Notes: a model not told the origin generated them from the sequence alone. Shown: positions 8,977 to 16,655, counted from the stretch's first letter. The stretch is DNA of 35,027 nucleotides from RYN-133 sp963754285 (GCA_963754285.1 CAVWFN010000010.1:1-35027); one strand, 5' to 3'. Numbers and translations are program-made.

Positions 8977-9390
8977 TTAGCGATCCACTTCCTCACGGGC
9001 TCGCTCCGTGAGTTGACGGGCCCACTTCACCGTCGTTCGTGATCTTGCGGCTGGAATCGCGACAACGCCGTAGTGCGCCTGGTCTTTGAGATCGATTAGG
9101 CGAAGGAACACAGCCGAGAGCTTTCGCCCGTCTGGGGTGGCTTGGGCTAGCAAAGATGACGCGGCACGATGGTCGTCGCCGCGATGGATCTTGCTGAGTC
9201 GGGCTGCGCAGATGGCATCGGATGCGGCGATGCCGGCCAAGACTGCGAGGGATGCGGCGACACCCGGCATCTCGGTTCGGTGAGCGTCGAGCAACACCAG
9301 TTCGGCGACTTCGACATATGCTTCCGCCGCCCGCGCTCGGACCCGTGCCTCGGTGCTCGAGGCGGGTGTCGTCCGCTGGGCTCTAGGCAT
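8977..9390 (-). CDS. HEPN-like protein paired with a nucleotidyltransferase
   Basis: This is a 137-residue, all-helical-looking protein: YVEVAELVLLDAHRTEMPGV, then AGIAASDAICAARLSK, then IHRGDDHRAAS, and a C-terminal LIDLKDQAHYG. It resembles small actinobacterial HEPN-like proteins encoded beside nucleotidyltransferases. Possible catalytic motifs are R64-x4-H69 (RLSKIH) and the H106-Y107 pair; neither is the textbook RxxxxHxY, so RNase activity is uncertain. Its ATG overlaps the end of the upstream nucleotidyltransferase gene by 8 bases, a sign of translational coupling. In MntA/HepT-type toxin-antitoxin systems the nucleotidyltransferase silences a HEPN RNase by adding AMP to it. A role in defence or element maintenance is inferred from the neighbouring IetAS-like pair. 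Confidence 0.7.
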   Translation of the reverse strand: MPRAQRTTPASSTEARVRARAAEAYVEVAELVLLDAHRTEMPGVAASLAVLAGIAASDAICAARLSKIHRGDDHRAASSLLAQATPDGRKLSAVFLRLIDLKDQAHYGVVAIPAARSRTTVKWARQLTERAREEVDR

Positions 9391-10096
9391 GAGACGCCTT
9401 CGTACCCGCCCACATTGACGCGGTTGTCGTCGTTACGAGCTCGACACCATCGCGCAGAACTTCCTTGAGTAGCAGCTCGCTCGCATCGTCGGGCCGCCGC
9501 CACTGAACGAAGGAGAGATCCACAATTTGGAGTGGATTTCCGGTCCAAGATTCGGCCTTCGGCCGCAGGATGTCGAGCTGGCGTTGCCACTGTGGCTCCG
9601 GGTCGGCCCGGGCGCTCTCGGCGGCGTAATCGCCAAGCATGTCGCGAGCCGCGGCCCACCCCTTGCCACGCGGCTTCGGCTCACCAGGGAACAGTGGATG
9701 CACCAACAGCAGGTCAATGTCGCTGTCTTCGTCCCCATCGCCGCGAGCGGCAGACCCGAACACTGCCGCGTACAGCGGCCGAACACGCCATCCGCGGAGC
9801 TCGTCACGGAACAGTTTCCACAGCTTCTTGCGAAGCCCGGCAAGCTCGACCGCGATTTCCGCCGCTACGTGGTCACGGTTGAGCTCGTGGACCTGGTTGC
9901 GGCCCATCAGGGTTGCGCGCACGATCCCCTGTGCGATGAGCCGGGACAAGCTCTTGCGGATGCCGATCTCCGAGCCGCGCGCGGCTCGCTCGGCGACTTG
10001 TCCTACCGTGAGCGGCGTGCCGGCGCTAGCCAGAACGGCTAATACAGTCCCGTCCAGTTGGCCGGTCACTGCTCGTGTCGGATCAGATAGGTCCAT
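9383..10096 (-). CDS. Winged-helix plus nucleotidyltransferase-domain protein (MNT-like antitoxin candidate)
   Basis: The product is 237 residues. An N-terminal winged helix-turn-helix (about 10-75: VGQVAERAARGSEIGIRKSL, then 'GIVRATLMGRNQVHELN') is followed by a Pol-beta-type nucleotidyltransferase domain with the signature GSAARGDGDEDSDIDLLLV at about 114-132. The GS pair and the two SDID aspartates should bind NTP and metal. It is the first gene of an operon with the HEPN-like protein. By analogy with MntA it would nucleotidylate and neutralise its partner; the fused wHTH suggests it also represses its own promoter. The start is ATG at 10096; a TTG at 10102 is in frame. No Shine-Dalgarno is visible, and a TATACT box ends 7 bases before the ATG, so the transcript is probably leaderless. 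Confidence 0.8.
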   Translation of the reverse strand: MDLSDPTRAVTGQLDGTVLAVLASAGTPLTVGQVAERAARGSEIGIRKSLSRLIAQGIVRATLMGRNQVHELNRDHVAAEIAVELAGLRKKLWKLFRDELRGWRVRPLYAAVFGSAARGDGDEDSDIDLLLVHPLFPGEPKPRGKGWAAARDMLGDYAAESARADPEPQWQRQLDILRPKAESWTGNPLQIVDLSFVQWRRPDDASELLLKEVLRDGVELVTTTTASMWAGTKASHA

Positions 10097-10120
10097 ATAC
10101 AAAAGTATAGACAGATCTGT
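10096..10120 (-). promoter_or_regulatory. Leaderless promoter and two palindromic operator candidates
   Basis: On the minus strand TATACT (10109-10104) lies 7 bases before the ATG, the usual geometry of a leaderless -10 box. The same bases form the inverted repeat TATAC-AAAA-GTATA (10096-10109). Next to it is the perfect 10-base palindrome ACAGATCTGT (10111-10120). Both are well placed for autorepression by the wHTH domain of the first gene. Binding is inferred. Confidence 0.5.
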
Positions 10121-10147
10121 AATAGGATACGAGAGCGATCGGCCCCG

Positions 10148-13140
10148 TCAGACGGTAATGCCACGGTGAGGCAGGCTTGGGTCCGTCCACCGGCGAGAGC
10201 TGACGACCGTCTCGACGGTCGAAACCGCATCAACCGTCGTCGCGACTTGGAACTGGTCGGCTCGAAGACGCAAGTAAGCGTGCGCGGCCGCCGTTTCTGC
10301 GGCGCGGTCGAGGATGCGTGCTAGGCGGTCGGTCTCGTCGCTTGTCGCATCGTCGGGGGCGAGGTTGTCGACGTCGCCCGTCGCTTCAGTCGTGAGGTAC
10401 AGGTGGTTGCCCGCGCGCGCTCGGGTGGCAGCGACGTAGAGGCCCTCGCGGGTTGCAGTGTCGTGGATCAAAGCGTGGGCGGTGTCGACGGTGCGGCCTT
10501 GGGCTCGATGAACGGTGGCGGCGTAGCCGAGTTCGACGTGGTCGCGGGTGTAGTCGGCGGGAAGCTGGATGGTGCAGTCCCGGTGATCGCTGACGGTGAT
10601 CGACCCGTCGGTGTGCGTTGCCGTCACGGTCCAGGTGTCGCCGTTCTTGACCCACTGATCGGCGATGCGCAGTCGGCGGTCGTTGCGGCGGGTGACGACG
10701 GAATCGCCGACGCCAGCGGTGTGTCCGTCGGACAGCTCGGTGTTACCGGGCTCGACCGCCCCGGCGTCGCGGCGGTGCGCTTGTGCGATGCCGTTGAGTT
10801 CGCGGACGGAGGCGTCGTCGGTCGCGATGATGATGCTGTCCAGTCCGTGCTGGGTGTCGGTGTGCCAGGCGTCGACGAGGTCGTGGAGCAGCTGGTCGCG
10901 GTCGCCGCTGTGGACGCGGCCGTGGTCGAGGTAGGCGTTGATCGCGGCGGTGTTGCCGCTGCGGAGTTGGAGCGAGGCGTCGGCTTCCCAGTCTTCGGCG
11001 AAGCGATGGACGTCGGAGAGCGTCGGGGTGTCGCGTCGGTCGGTGGCGAGCATGTGGAAGGCGCCGCCGGCGTCAACGGCGCCGAGTTGGGCCCAGTCAC
11101 CGACCAGCAGGACCTTGGCGTACATGTCGCGGGCGTCGTTGGCGATCATGTCGATCACCAGCGTGCCGGCGAGACTGGCTTCGTCGATGATCACCAGCTG
11201 GCCGGGCTGGATGCTCCACCGCTGTTGTTCGGCCTCGATGGCATTGCACTTCGCTCTGAGATCGCGTGCGAGTGCGGTGCTCGGGCTGGAGCACGTTGGC
11301 GGCGATCTCGCGTTCGAGTGCCGCGATCCTGTCGTCTCGCTCGCGGTTGCGGTCTTGTTCGACGAGCCATTTCGCGGTGTTCTCACACGCGATGCCGAGC
11401 TCGTCGGCGAGCACTTGTGCGGCCGCGGCAGAGGGAGCGAGTCCGATGACGGTGCCCGGCCCGTGCTCGCGTTCCCATGCGTTCTTCAGTGCGGCGAGGG
11501 TGGTGGTCTTGCCGGCGCCGGCGGGGCCGACGAGCAGATCGAGGGCGCGGCCGGAGGTGGCGATCGAGGTGATCGCTTCGCGCTGGCGTGGCTCAACCGC
11601 GGTTTCGTGGTCGAAAGATCGACAGTGCGAGGTCGTCGATGACCGGGGCGTCGAGGTCGCGGGCGGCGTCGAGCAGGCGGGTTTCGGCGTCGAGGATCGT
11701 GGCGGTCGTGTAGCGGGCGGCGCCACGGTGTTGCGGCACCATGCCGACCGGGTTGCCGAGAGGATTGTCGAGGGGAAGCGCGTCGCTGAGCGCGCGGTGC
11801 GTGATCTGTCCGACGACGCTCAGCCGGTCGAACGCAGTGGCGAAGCGGGCGCCGTGCAGCTGGCGGTGGACCTCGGCGAGCACGTTGGCTTCACCGAACA
11901 CAGCGCGCTTCGAGGCGACCGCTTCGAGCGCAGATGCGGCGAGCGCGTCGAGCATCCCTGCCTCGAACGTGTCGCTCGACAGCGCGGGAAGCAGTCGCCG
12001 GTTCTGATAATCGGCGAGGCGAATCGCGCGGACATCAGCATGACTGGACGCGCGTGCGCGCCAGCCGGCCATCTGCTCGGCCAGGCTGTGGCGGGTCTTG
12101 TGCGGGCGGGTCTGCAGCGTGGCCTGTTGCCGCAGCCGGAGCACTTCGACGTTGGTCGGGTGTCGGCCGTGCTGTGCGACGAACGCAGCGACTAGCTCGT
12201 CCTTGGCCGCGTCGATCGCACGGGAGCGGGTGGAGAACTCATCGAGAAGTGCCGTCGGGATGCCGTCGATGTCCCAGCGTGGGGTGAGCGAGTGCTGCCG
12301 CGGATGCGTTGTCCAGGCGACGCCGAGGCGGTCGGTAAGCAGGTCCTGCAGCACTCCTTCGTGCAGTTCGGACAGCGCGACGGTGTAGCGGAACAGTGTT
12401 GCTCCGTCGAGTGATCGCCATATTCCGTCTTCGGTCTGGACGCGGTTGGCGACCACGACGTGGGTGTGCAGATGCGGGTCGCCAGCGCGGGAGTCCCAGT
12501 GATCGAACGCGGCCGCGATCAGTCCGCGCACCGGCACTTGCACTCGACCGCCGGCACCGATGCGGGTGAACGCGATGTTTTTCTCGGCCCAGCTCAGCGC
12601 GATGTCGATCGCGTCGCGGTGCGCGCGATGAATCGCGGCTTGGGTGTCGGCGTCGGCAAGCGCCCACAACACCGACACCGATTTGGGGACGCTGAAAGTC
12701 AGATCGAAGCCCGCTACGGCACGCCCCAGCCGTTCCTGTCGGTGCTGCTCGTCGATCGTGATCGCCGCTTCGGCAGCGGAGCGGTCCTGCGCTGACAGCG
12801 ACGGCGGTAGGGCTGCGATTCGGTCTGCGATGCGTTGTCGCAGCGGTGCGGGAAGTCGTTGCGGGCGGCGCCCGAGCGGTTGCCCGGTCACCGGGTCGGA
12901 CATCATCCCGAGCAGCCACCACAGTGCCTCCTCGGACACTTCCGTGCCCGACGCGACACCGGCGCCGTCTGCCAGACCGGCAAGCCCGGTGCCGAGAAAC
13001 CGGCCGGGCGGCGTGCCGGACTCGAGGTAGTACCGGGTCAACGCTTGCGCGCTTGGCGCGGCTCCGTCACCGCGCGCGACCGACGACATCAAGTATTCGA
13101 AGCCCCTGCCAAGGCTCATCCGCCGGATCGACACCGTCAT
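10148..13140 (-). pseudogene. MobF (TrwC/TraA-like) relaxase-helicase with two frameshifts
   Basis: Read across two single-base insertions this encodes about 996 residues. The N-terminal relaxase begins 'MSLGRGFEYLMSSVARGD' and 'YYLESGTPPGRFLG' (candidate catalytic tyrosines), followed by a metal-binding three-histidine region FDHWDSRAGDPHLHTHVVV. A RecD/TraI-like helicase follows with Walker A GPAGAGKTTT and Walker B LVIIDEASLAGT, and a C-terminal UvrD-like motif 'GYAATVHRAQGRTVD'. The first break is in the AAA run at 11614-11616: frame one ends at 11593, while the next frame carries 'FDHETAVEPRQREA'. The second is near 11280: 'AANVLQP' must join 'STALARDLRAKCNAIE'. Relaxases nick oriT and lead the strand in conjugation. 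With both breaks no full-length protein is made, so mobility should be lost, although the 515-residue relaxase part could still be produced. The start ATG at 13140 precedes the conserved MSLG motif by 8 residues. Confidence 0.88.
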
Positions 13141-13456
13141 CGGATGCGGCCTGCTTCGAAAATATCGCCCATGCTCTGACGGCACTGGCGTCGGGGAAGC
13201 ACTCACGAGTGCAAGACGCGTGGCGGTGAAGTGAGTGTCGGCGGAGTCGGGACGACTGGTGGAGGTCGTCTGGGTTTGGGTGGGTCGCGCTGGCAGGAGA
13301 CGGTCTTGTTGAGGAGGGCGACTGGTCGGGTGGCAGGACGTGCATGACGGCTGGCGCTCAAGCTCACGGCCCGCGGTGGATCTTCGAATGGGGGCCACCG
13401 TGGGGGCCAGTAGTAGCGCACGGCCGCTTCACGTGGCAGGGTCGTCGGCATGAGAA
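13141..13456. other. Spacer between relaxase start and attachment site
   Basis: No gene is supported; small open frames on both strands are low-complexity Arg/Pro shadows. An origin of transfer often lies near a relaxase gene, but I cannot point to a nic site here. Confidence 0.3.
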
Positions 13457-13473
13457 ACCCCGGATTCCGGGGT
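13457..13473. repeat. Perfect 8-bp-arm palindrome beside the attachment site
   Basis: ACCCCGGA-T-TCCGGGGT, flanked by TGAG on the left and CTCA on the right, lies about 43 bases before the tRNA fragment. It could be a binding site for integrase or excisionase, or a terminator-like hairpin. The function is unknown. Confidence 0.5.
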
Positions 13474-13515
13474 GCTCAGCCACCACCCGATCCGCCCGGA
13501 ACGCCACGGCCGCAA

Positions 13516-13560
13516 CTTGTAAGCGATAGGTCGTCGGTTCGAACCCGACAGGCGGCTCCA
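13516..13560 (+). other. tRNA-Thr(TGT) 3' fragment, putative attachment site
   Basis: The fragment runs from the anticodon loop CTTGTAA (anticodon TGT, 13518-13520) through the 3' anticodon stem GCGAT, the variable loop, a perfect T arm (GTCGG-TTCGAAC-CCGAC, 13533-13549), the acceptor 3' strand AGGCGGC, discriminator T and encoded CCA. The five bases upstream (CGCAA) cannot pair with GCGAT, and no matching 5' acceptor strand GCCGCCT or D arm is present, so this is not a working tRNA gene. This is what remains at the distal junction when an element integrates in the 3' part of a tRNA gene. The complete tRNA-Thr should lie at the other end. Confidence 0.75.
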
Positions 13561-13582
13561 GAATCCGGGCGCTGCCGCACCG

Positions 13583-13607
13583 CGCCGGCCTCCCGCCGGA
13601 GGCGGCG
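13583..13607. terminator. Hairpin between attachment site and JmjC gene
   Basis: The stem is GCCTCC-CGCC-GGAGGC, extended by CGCC/GGCG around a one-base bulge. There is no T-run. It lies just past the tRNA 3' end and past the stop of the minus-strand operon, so it could serve either side. Confidence 0.4.
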
Positions 13608-13641
13608 GCGCTACCGACGTGAGCGACTACGACGGAGGCGG

Positions 13642-14856
13642 CTACACGGTGTCTCGGTGCGCGGGGTCGAGCAGCCCCTCGGTCATCAGCTGTCTCGCGA
13701 GCGCGATTCGCTGGTCGTCGTCGAGACCCGGGAGATCGGAGAGGCTGAATGCCGAATCGGAGGTGAGCACGAAGTGCATAGCCGTTGCGTAGTGCTGGGG
13801 ACCCCGCACCACCGCGGTGCCGAATTGAATCGCGACTGCATCGGGGAAGTGGATCAGACGAGCCGCCGAGTCGTGACGGCGGACGACTTTCGTGTGAATG
13901 TCGATGTTCACGATGCCGTCGAGATCCTGGATCATCGTTCCGGGAGACGGATGACGCACCGCTCGCAGGTACTGGTCGTGCAGGCTCGCCGCGGCCTCGG
14001 CAGCCACCGCGGGCCCGCCGATGGTCGAGAGCAGACGTCCCAGTTCGGCAGCGAAGTCCGGTGCGGGCTGGTCGCGCAGGAATCCGACGGGAAGTGACCG
14101 GCGCAACTCAGGCCGTCGCAGCGCCTCGATCTGGATGGCACTGGAAATGAGGTCGGACCACGTCGGCGGGTGGATGCCCAGCGTGAGGTGCAACGACGAG
14201 GTCTCCGCCGACGATGCGGCCTCGTGGATCCAGCCGCGCGGTACGTACAGGCAGTCACCGGGATGCAACTTCACCGACATCGACGGATCCTGTCCCGACA
14301 CGTCAACACCGTCGCTCGGTGTGGTGGTCGGCAGCGGATACGGGTACGGCGCGCCATAGAGTCGCCAATGCTTGGACCCGTGCAGTTGCAGGACCAGCAC
14401 CTCGTGCGTGTCGTAGTGCGGTTTGAACGCTTGTTCGCCGGCCGGCGTCAGATAGGCGTTTGCCTCGACGCGGTACGACAACTCACGCACCATGGCTTGC
14501 ACCAGTCGCCCAACAGACGGCGAAACGTGCTCGAGCCCATTCAGAATCAGAGATTGACCGCTCGCGTACAGACGGCGGACCGAGTGCAGGTCGAGGCTGC
14601 CGTCCTGGCGCACGTACTCATCCGGATGGACCGAATCGCCTCGCAGCGCGATTCTGATGCGGGGCGGGGTAAGCGAGCCGTACTCGAGGAGTTGGTCAAG
14701 GTCGCCGAGCCGCATCAACTCTGCGAAGTAAGTCGGATCGCTGCGTTGGATGTGCGCCGGACGCTGTTCCCACGTCTGGTCGAGAAATGTCGACCACGAA
14801 CTCGGATGGACGAGCCAATCCATGGCCGACTGGGAGTCGCGCGCGGCGGCGGTCAT
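13642..14856 (-). CDS. JmjC/cupin-like Fe(II)/2-oxoglutarate oxygenase, RiPP tailoring candidate
   Basis: The product is 404 residues, cytoplasmic. The cupin core carries the iron triad H147-x-D149 (FKPHYDTHEV) and H211 (YVPRGWIHEA), with K163 (GSKHWRLYG) a candidate 2-oxoglutarate ligand. Length and domain order resemble ROXA/MINA53-type ribosomal oxygenases, which hydroxylate Arg or His side chains. A helical C-terminal region of about 170 residues follows, as in that family. Its ATG overlaps the stop of the radical SAM gene (ATGA), so the two are translationally coupled, and both follow a repeat-bearing peptide gene. A role in hydroxylating that peptide is therefore more likely than ribosomal protein modification, but this is inference. 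It is the last gene of the operon; a hairpin lies about 35 bases past the stop. Confidence 0.88.
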   Translation of the reverse strand: MTAAARDSQSAMDWLVHPSSWSTFLDQTWEQRPAHIQRSDPTYFAELMRLGDLDQLLEYGSLTPPRIRIALRGDSVHPDEYVRQDGSLDLHSVRRLYASGQSLILNGLEHVSPSVGRLVQAMVRELSYRVEANAYLTPAGEQAFKPHYDTHEVLVLQLHGSKHWRLYGAPYPYPLPTTTPSDGVDVSGQDPSMSVKLHPGDCLYVPRGWIHEAASSAETSSLHLTLGIHPPTWSDLISSAIQIEALRRPELRRSLPVGFLRDQPAPDFAAELGRLLSTIGGPAVAAEAAASLHDQYLRAVRHPSPGTMIQDLDGIVNIDIHTKVVRRHDSAARLIHFPDAVAIQFGTAVVRGPQHYATAMHFVLTSDSAFSLSDLPGLDDDQRIALARQLMTEGLLDPAHRDTV

Positions 14857-16121
14857 GTCGCCTCCTCGTACTCGAATCGATCACGGAGCACGTCGAGGGG
14901 GTAACCCTGCGCAGCGAGATCGTGGCACATACCCGCGTACAGACGCTTGTACGCCGAACAATAGGCGGACGGATTGTCGAATCCGCGCTCTTGCGACCAG
15001 CGATTCTCCAGATCGCCACCGCGGCATACCTCGCGCCACTGACACGTCCGGCAGGCGGTCGGCAAGGTCGAGGTAGCTCTTTCAATAGTGCTGAACACGT
15101 CGCGCGACAAGAAGTCACGCAGCGACGCAGAGCTGATCGCCACACTCGGCGTCTCGGAGTACCACCCGAGCGCCGGCAGAAAAGTGTCGTCCACAGCCAC
15201 AGTTCCGTCACTGCGGGCGACGATGATTTGGACGCGCTTCTTGCCGCTGGGAACGACGGCATCGCGCGGGGGCAGGGCCTCGTGAATATCGAAATGCGTG
15301 AGCGCATCACTGATGAAACGCACATACACATTCGGATCGTCCTCGGACAACCAACTCTCGAAGATCTCCAGAAGGGCATCACCATAAGGAATGGTTTCGG
15401 ACTGCAAGACGCCGTCAGGGTCCTCGGCGTTCCGGTCCGGGAGCAGAAAGCTCATCCGGCAGATGCCGAGCCCGCGCAGGAAGCGATACACGTCCCGGTA
15501 GTCGTTGGCACGATCGAGCACGGTAATCGTCGATGGCATCCGCCGCGGATCCGACTCAGCCCACTTCCGAAGTCTCTCGAGGTTGGCGACGGTCTTGGCA
15601 AAGGTTGATTTGCCGTGACGATCCAGGCGGTATCGGTCTTGTGCGGCGCGGTCCCCGTCGATGCTCACACCGATGCTGATGTCAAAATCGGAGAATGCGG
15701 CGAGCCACTCATCGTTGAGAATGGTGCCGTTGGTCTGGATCGCGAGGCCCAGATCGGCCACGGGGTCGATGCTGGAGCGCAGTGCCTCACAGATCTGCCT
15801 GAATCTCGCCGGCGGCATCAGCATTGGTTCTCCGCCATGAAAGGCGAGTCGCACACGCGGAATCCGCAGTTCTCGGCACCCGTCGGCGATCCAGCTGCCG
15901 AGTTGTGCAGCGACCCTCTCGCTCACGATCGCTGGTCGTGACAGCGCGGACGAGTCACCCATGTTGAAGTAGTAGCAATAGGTGCAGTCGATATTGCACC
16001 GCTCTGCGATCTTGAAGACGACTTCGAGTGTCTCGACAGAATCTGGCAGGCTCGGATCGAACAGATCACGATCGTCTGCTTCGCCAGGCGGTGTCAATCG
16101 TGCTGCGCTCTGGGCGCACAC
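14853..16121 (-). CDS. Radical SAM/SPASM peptide-modifying enzyme, cyclophane-synthase-like
   Basis: The product is 422 residues. The radical SAM cluster motif is C42-x3-C46-x2-C49 (ERCNIDCTYCYYFNMGDSS), with a GGEP motif in 'RLAFHGGEPMLMPP' and the conserved 'IQTNGTILN' and 'GVSIDGD' strands. The C-terminus has SPASM-like cysteines C357, C360, C366 (CRTCQWREVC), C388 and C399 that can bind auxiliary Fe-S clusters. The overall pattern is that of XyeB/GrrM/FxsB-type enzymes that join an aromatic ring to a nearby side chain in three-residue cyclophanes. The upstream peptide offers four aromatic-x-Gln motifs as substrates. The start used is GTG at 16121, 8 bases after the peptide gene stop, with only a weak ribosome site; a TTG near 16098 is an alternative. 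Substrate and product are inferred from gene order. Confidence 0.9.
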   Translation of the reverse strand: MCAQSAARLTPPGEADDRDLFDPSLPDSVETLEVVFKIAERCNIDCTYCYYFNMGDSSALSRPAIVSERVAAQLGSWIADGCRELRIPRVRLAFHGGEPMLMPPARFRQICEALRSSIDPVADLGLAIQTNGTILNDEWLAAFSDFDISIGVSIDGDRAAQDRYRLDRHGKSTFAKTVANLERLRKWAESDPRRMPSTITVLDRANDYRDVYRFLRGLGICRMSFLLPDRNAEDPDGVLQSETIPYGDALLEIFESWLSEDDPNVYVRFISDALTHFDIHEALPPRDAVVPSGKKRVQIIVARSDGTVAVDDTFLPALGWYSETPSVAISSASLRDFLSRDVFSTIERATSTLPTACRTCQWREVCRGGDLENRWSQERGFDNPSAYCSAYKRLYAGMCHDLAAQGYPLDVLRDRFEYEEAT

Positions 16122-16129
16122 GTCGCTAA

Positions 16130-16420
16130 TCAGCGTTCAAGAGAACGCAATTGTTCAAGCTGAGATGCCTCGAAAATGAGCGCCGGGTTCGAGAATATCG
16201 CCGACTGGTTGTAGTCACCGCCGGTCTGGTTGTGGTTCCCCCCACCACTTTGCGTGTAGTTGCCGGTCGAGTCCTGGCTGTAATCTGCTGCAGCCCGCAG
16301 ATTCGGCAACACAATGGTTGGGTTGATCAGACCGTTGACGATGGCGCCACCAACCATCTTTCGGAATTCGCTGCTGAACGCCTCGAGTTCGGAATCGGCC
16401 TTGTCGTTCGACTTCGCCAT
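16130..16420 (-). CDS. Putative RiPP precursor peptide with four aromatic-x-Gln repeats
   Basis: The product is 96 residues. The ATG at 16420 follows AGAGGGAG at good spacing; the longer frame upstream is unlikely. A charged helical leader (about 1-22) leads into an aliphatic segment 'VGGAIVNGLINPTIVLPNL', then a Gly/Asn/Gln/Ser-rich core at 47-73. The core reads YSQDSTGN, YTQSGGGN, HNQTGGD, YNQS: an aromatic or His residue, any residue, then Gln, at spacing 8, 8 and 7. A hydrophobic/charged follower ends QLEQLRSLER. There are no cysteines, so lanthionine or sactionine chemistry is excluded. Radical SAM and JmjC genes follow directly, so Tyr/His cross-linking and/or hydroxylation of this core is the natural reading. 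No protease or exporter is adjacent. I do not recognise a named precursor family. Confidence 0.78.
   Translation of the reverse strand: MAKSNDKADSELEAFSSEFRKMVGGAIVNGLINPTIVLPNLRAAADYSQDSTGNYTQSGGGNHNQTGGDYNQSAIFSNPALIFEASQLEQLRSLER
16202..16282 (-). repeat. Coding repeats of the peptide core
   Basis: Four tandem degenerate units encode residues 47-73 of the precursor: consensus [YH]-x-Q-[DST]-[SG]-[TG]-G-[ND], with the last unit truncated. Even spacing with varied codons suggests selection on the peptide rather than recent DNA slippage. Confidence 0.75.
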
Positions 16421-16439
16421 GGCAAACGCTCCCTCTGCG

Positions 16440-16468
16440 CGTATACCGCATCCGCCGGCGAGCGTCAC
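16440..16468 (-). promoter_or_regulatory. Candidate promoter of the peptide operon
   Basis: On the minus strand GTGACG (16468-16463) and TATACG (16445-16440) are separated by 17 bases and lie about 20 bases before the start of the peptide gene. Both are fair matches to housekeeping -35 and -10 boxes. The large LAL-type regulator is transcribed divergently from the same roughly 235-base gap. Confidence 0.45.
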
Positions 16469-16655
16469 CGGCTTGCGTCGCTCTGTCCGGCTCGCCTAGA
16501 TTTCTCCGCGCGTCAGCGCGAAGTCAATGCCCCGCGGCACGGATACGTCGAATGAGCACATGCCGGGCATAGCCGCTGTTGTCTGCGGCGGCTGCGACCC
16601 CCGGCCCATAGTTTTTGGCGGGAGCTGGGCCCTTGGTCGTGCGACCCTCGTGACC

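Larger units (their letters stand above)
1..13560. mobile_element. Right end of a tRNA-Thr-integrated, decaying conjugative or mobilizable element
   Basis: The right border is set by an orphan 3' fragment of tRNA-Thr(TGT) at 13516-13560. Integration into a tRNA 3' end leaves such a fragment at the distal junction, with the element on its 5' side, so everything left of it in the window should belong to the element. The content fits: a MobF relaxase, a nucleotidyltransferase/HEPN-like pair and an IetAS-like defence pair. Four genes here carry frameshifts or a nonsense codon, while genes to the right are intact. The left border, the complete tRNA-Thr gene and an integrase are not seen and should lie to the left. 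The element type (ICE, mobilizable element or integrated plasmid) is inference. Confidence 0.55.

Noticed and set aside
10148..13140. Programmed frameshifting in the relaxase
   Set aside because: Both breaks require skipping a base at sites without a slippery heptamer and stem-loop that I can see, and the family is normally one continuous frame.
13516..13560. Complete functional tRNA-Thr gene
   Set aside because: The upstream bases do not pair with the 3' anticodon stem, and no D arm or 5' acceptor strand is present.
14853..16121. Lanthipeptide or sactipeptide assignment for the radical SAM locus
   Set aside because: The peptide has no cysteine, so thioether chemistry is not possible; there is also no LanM/LanB-like gene.
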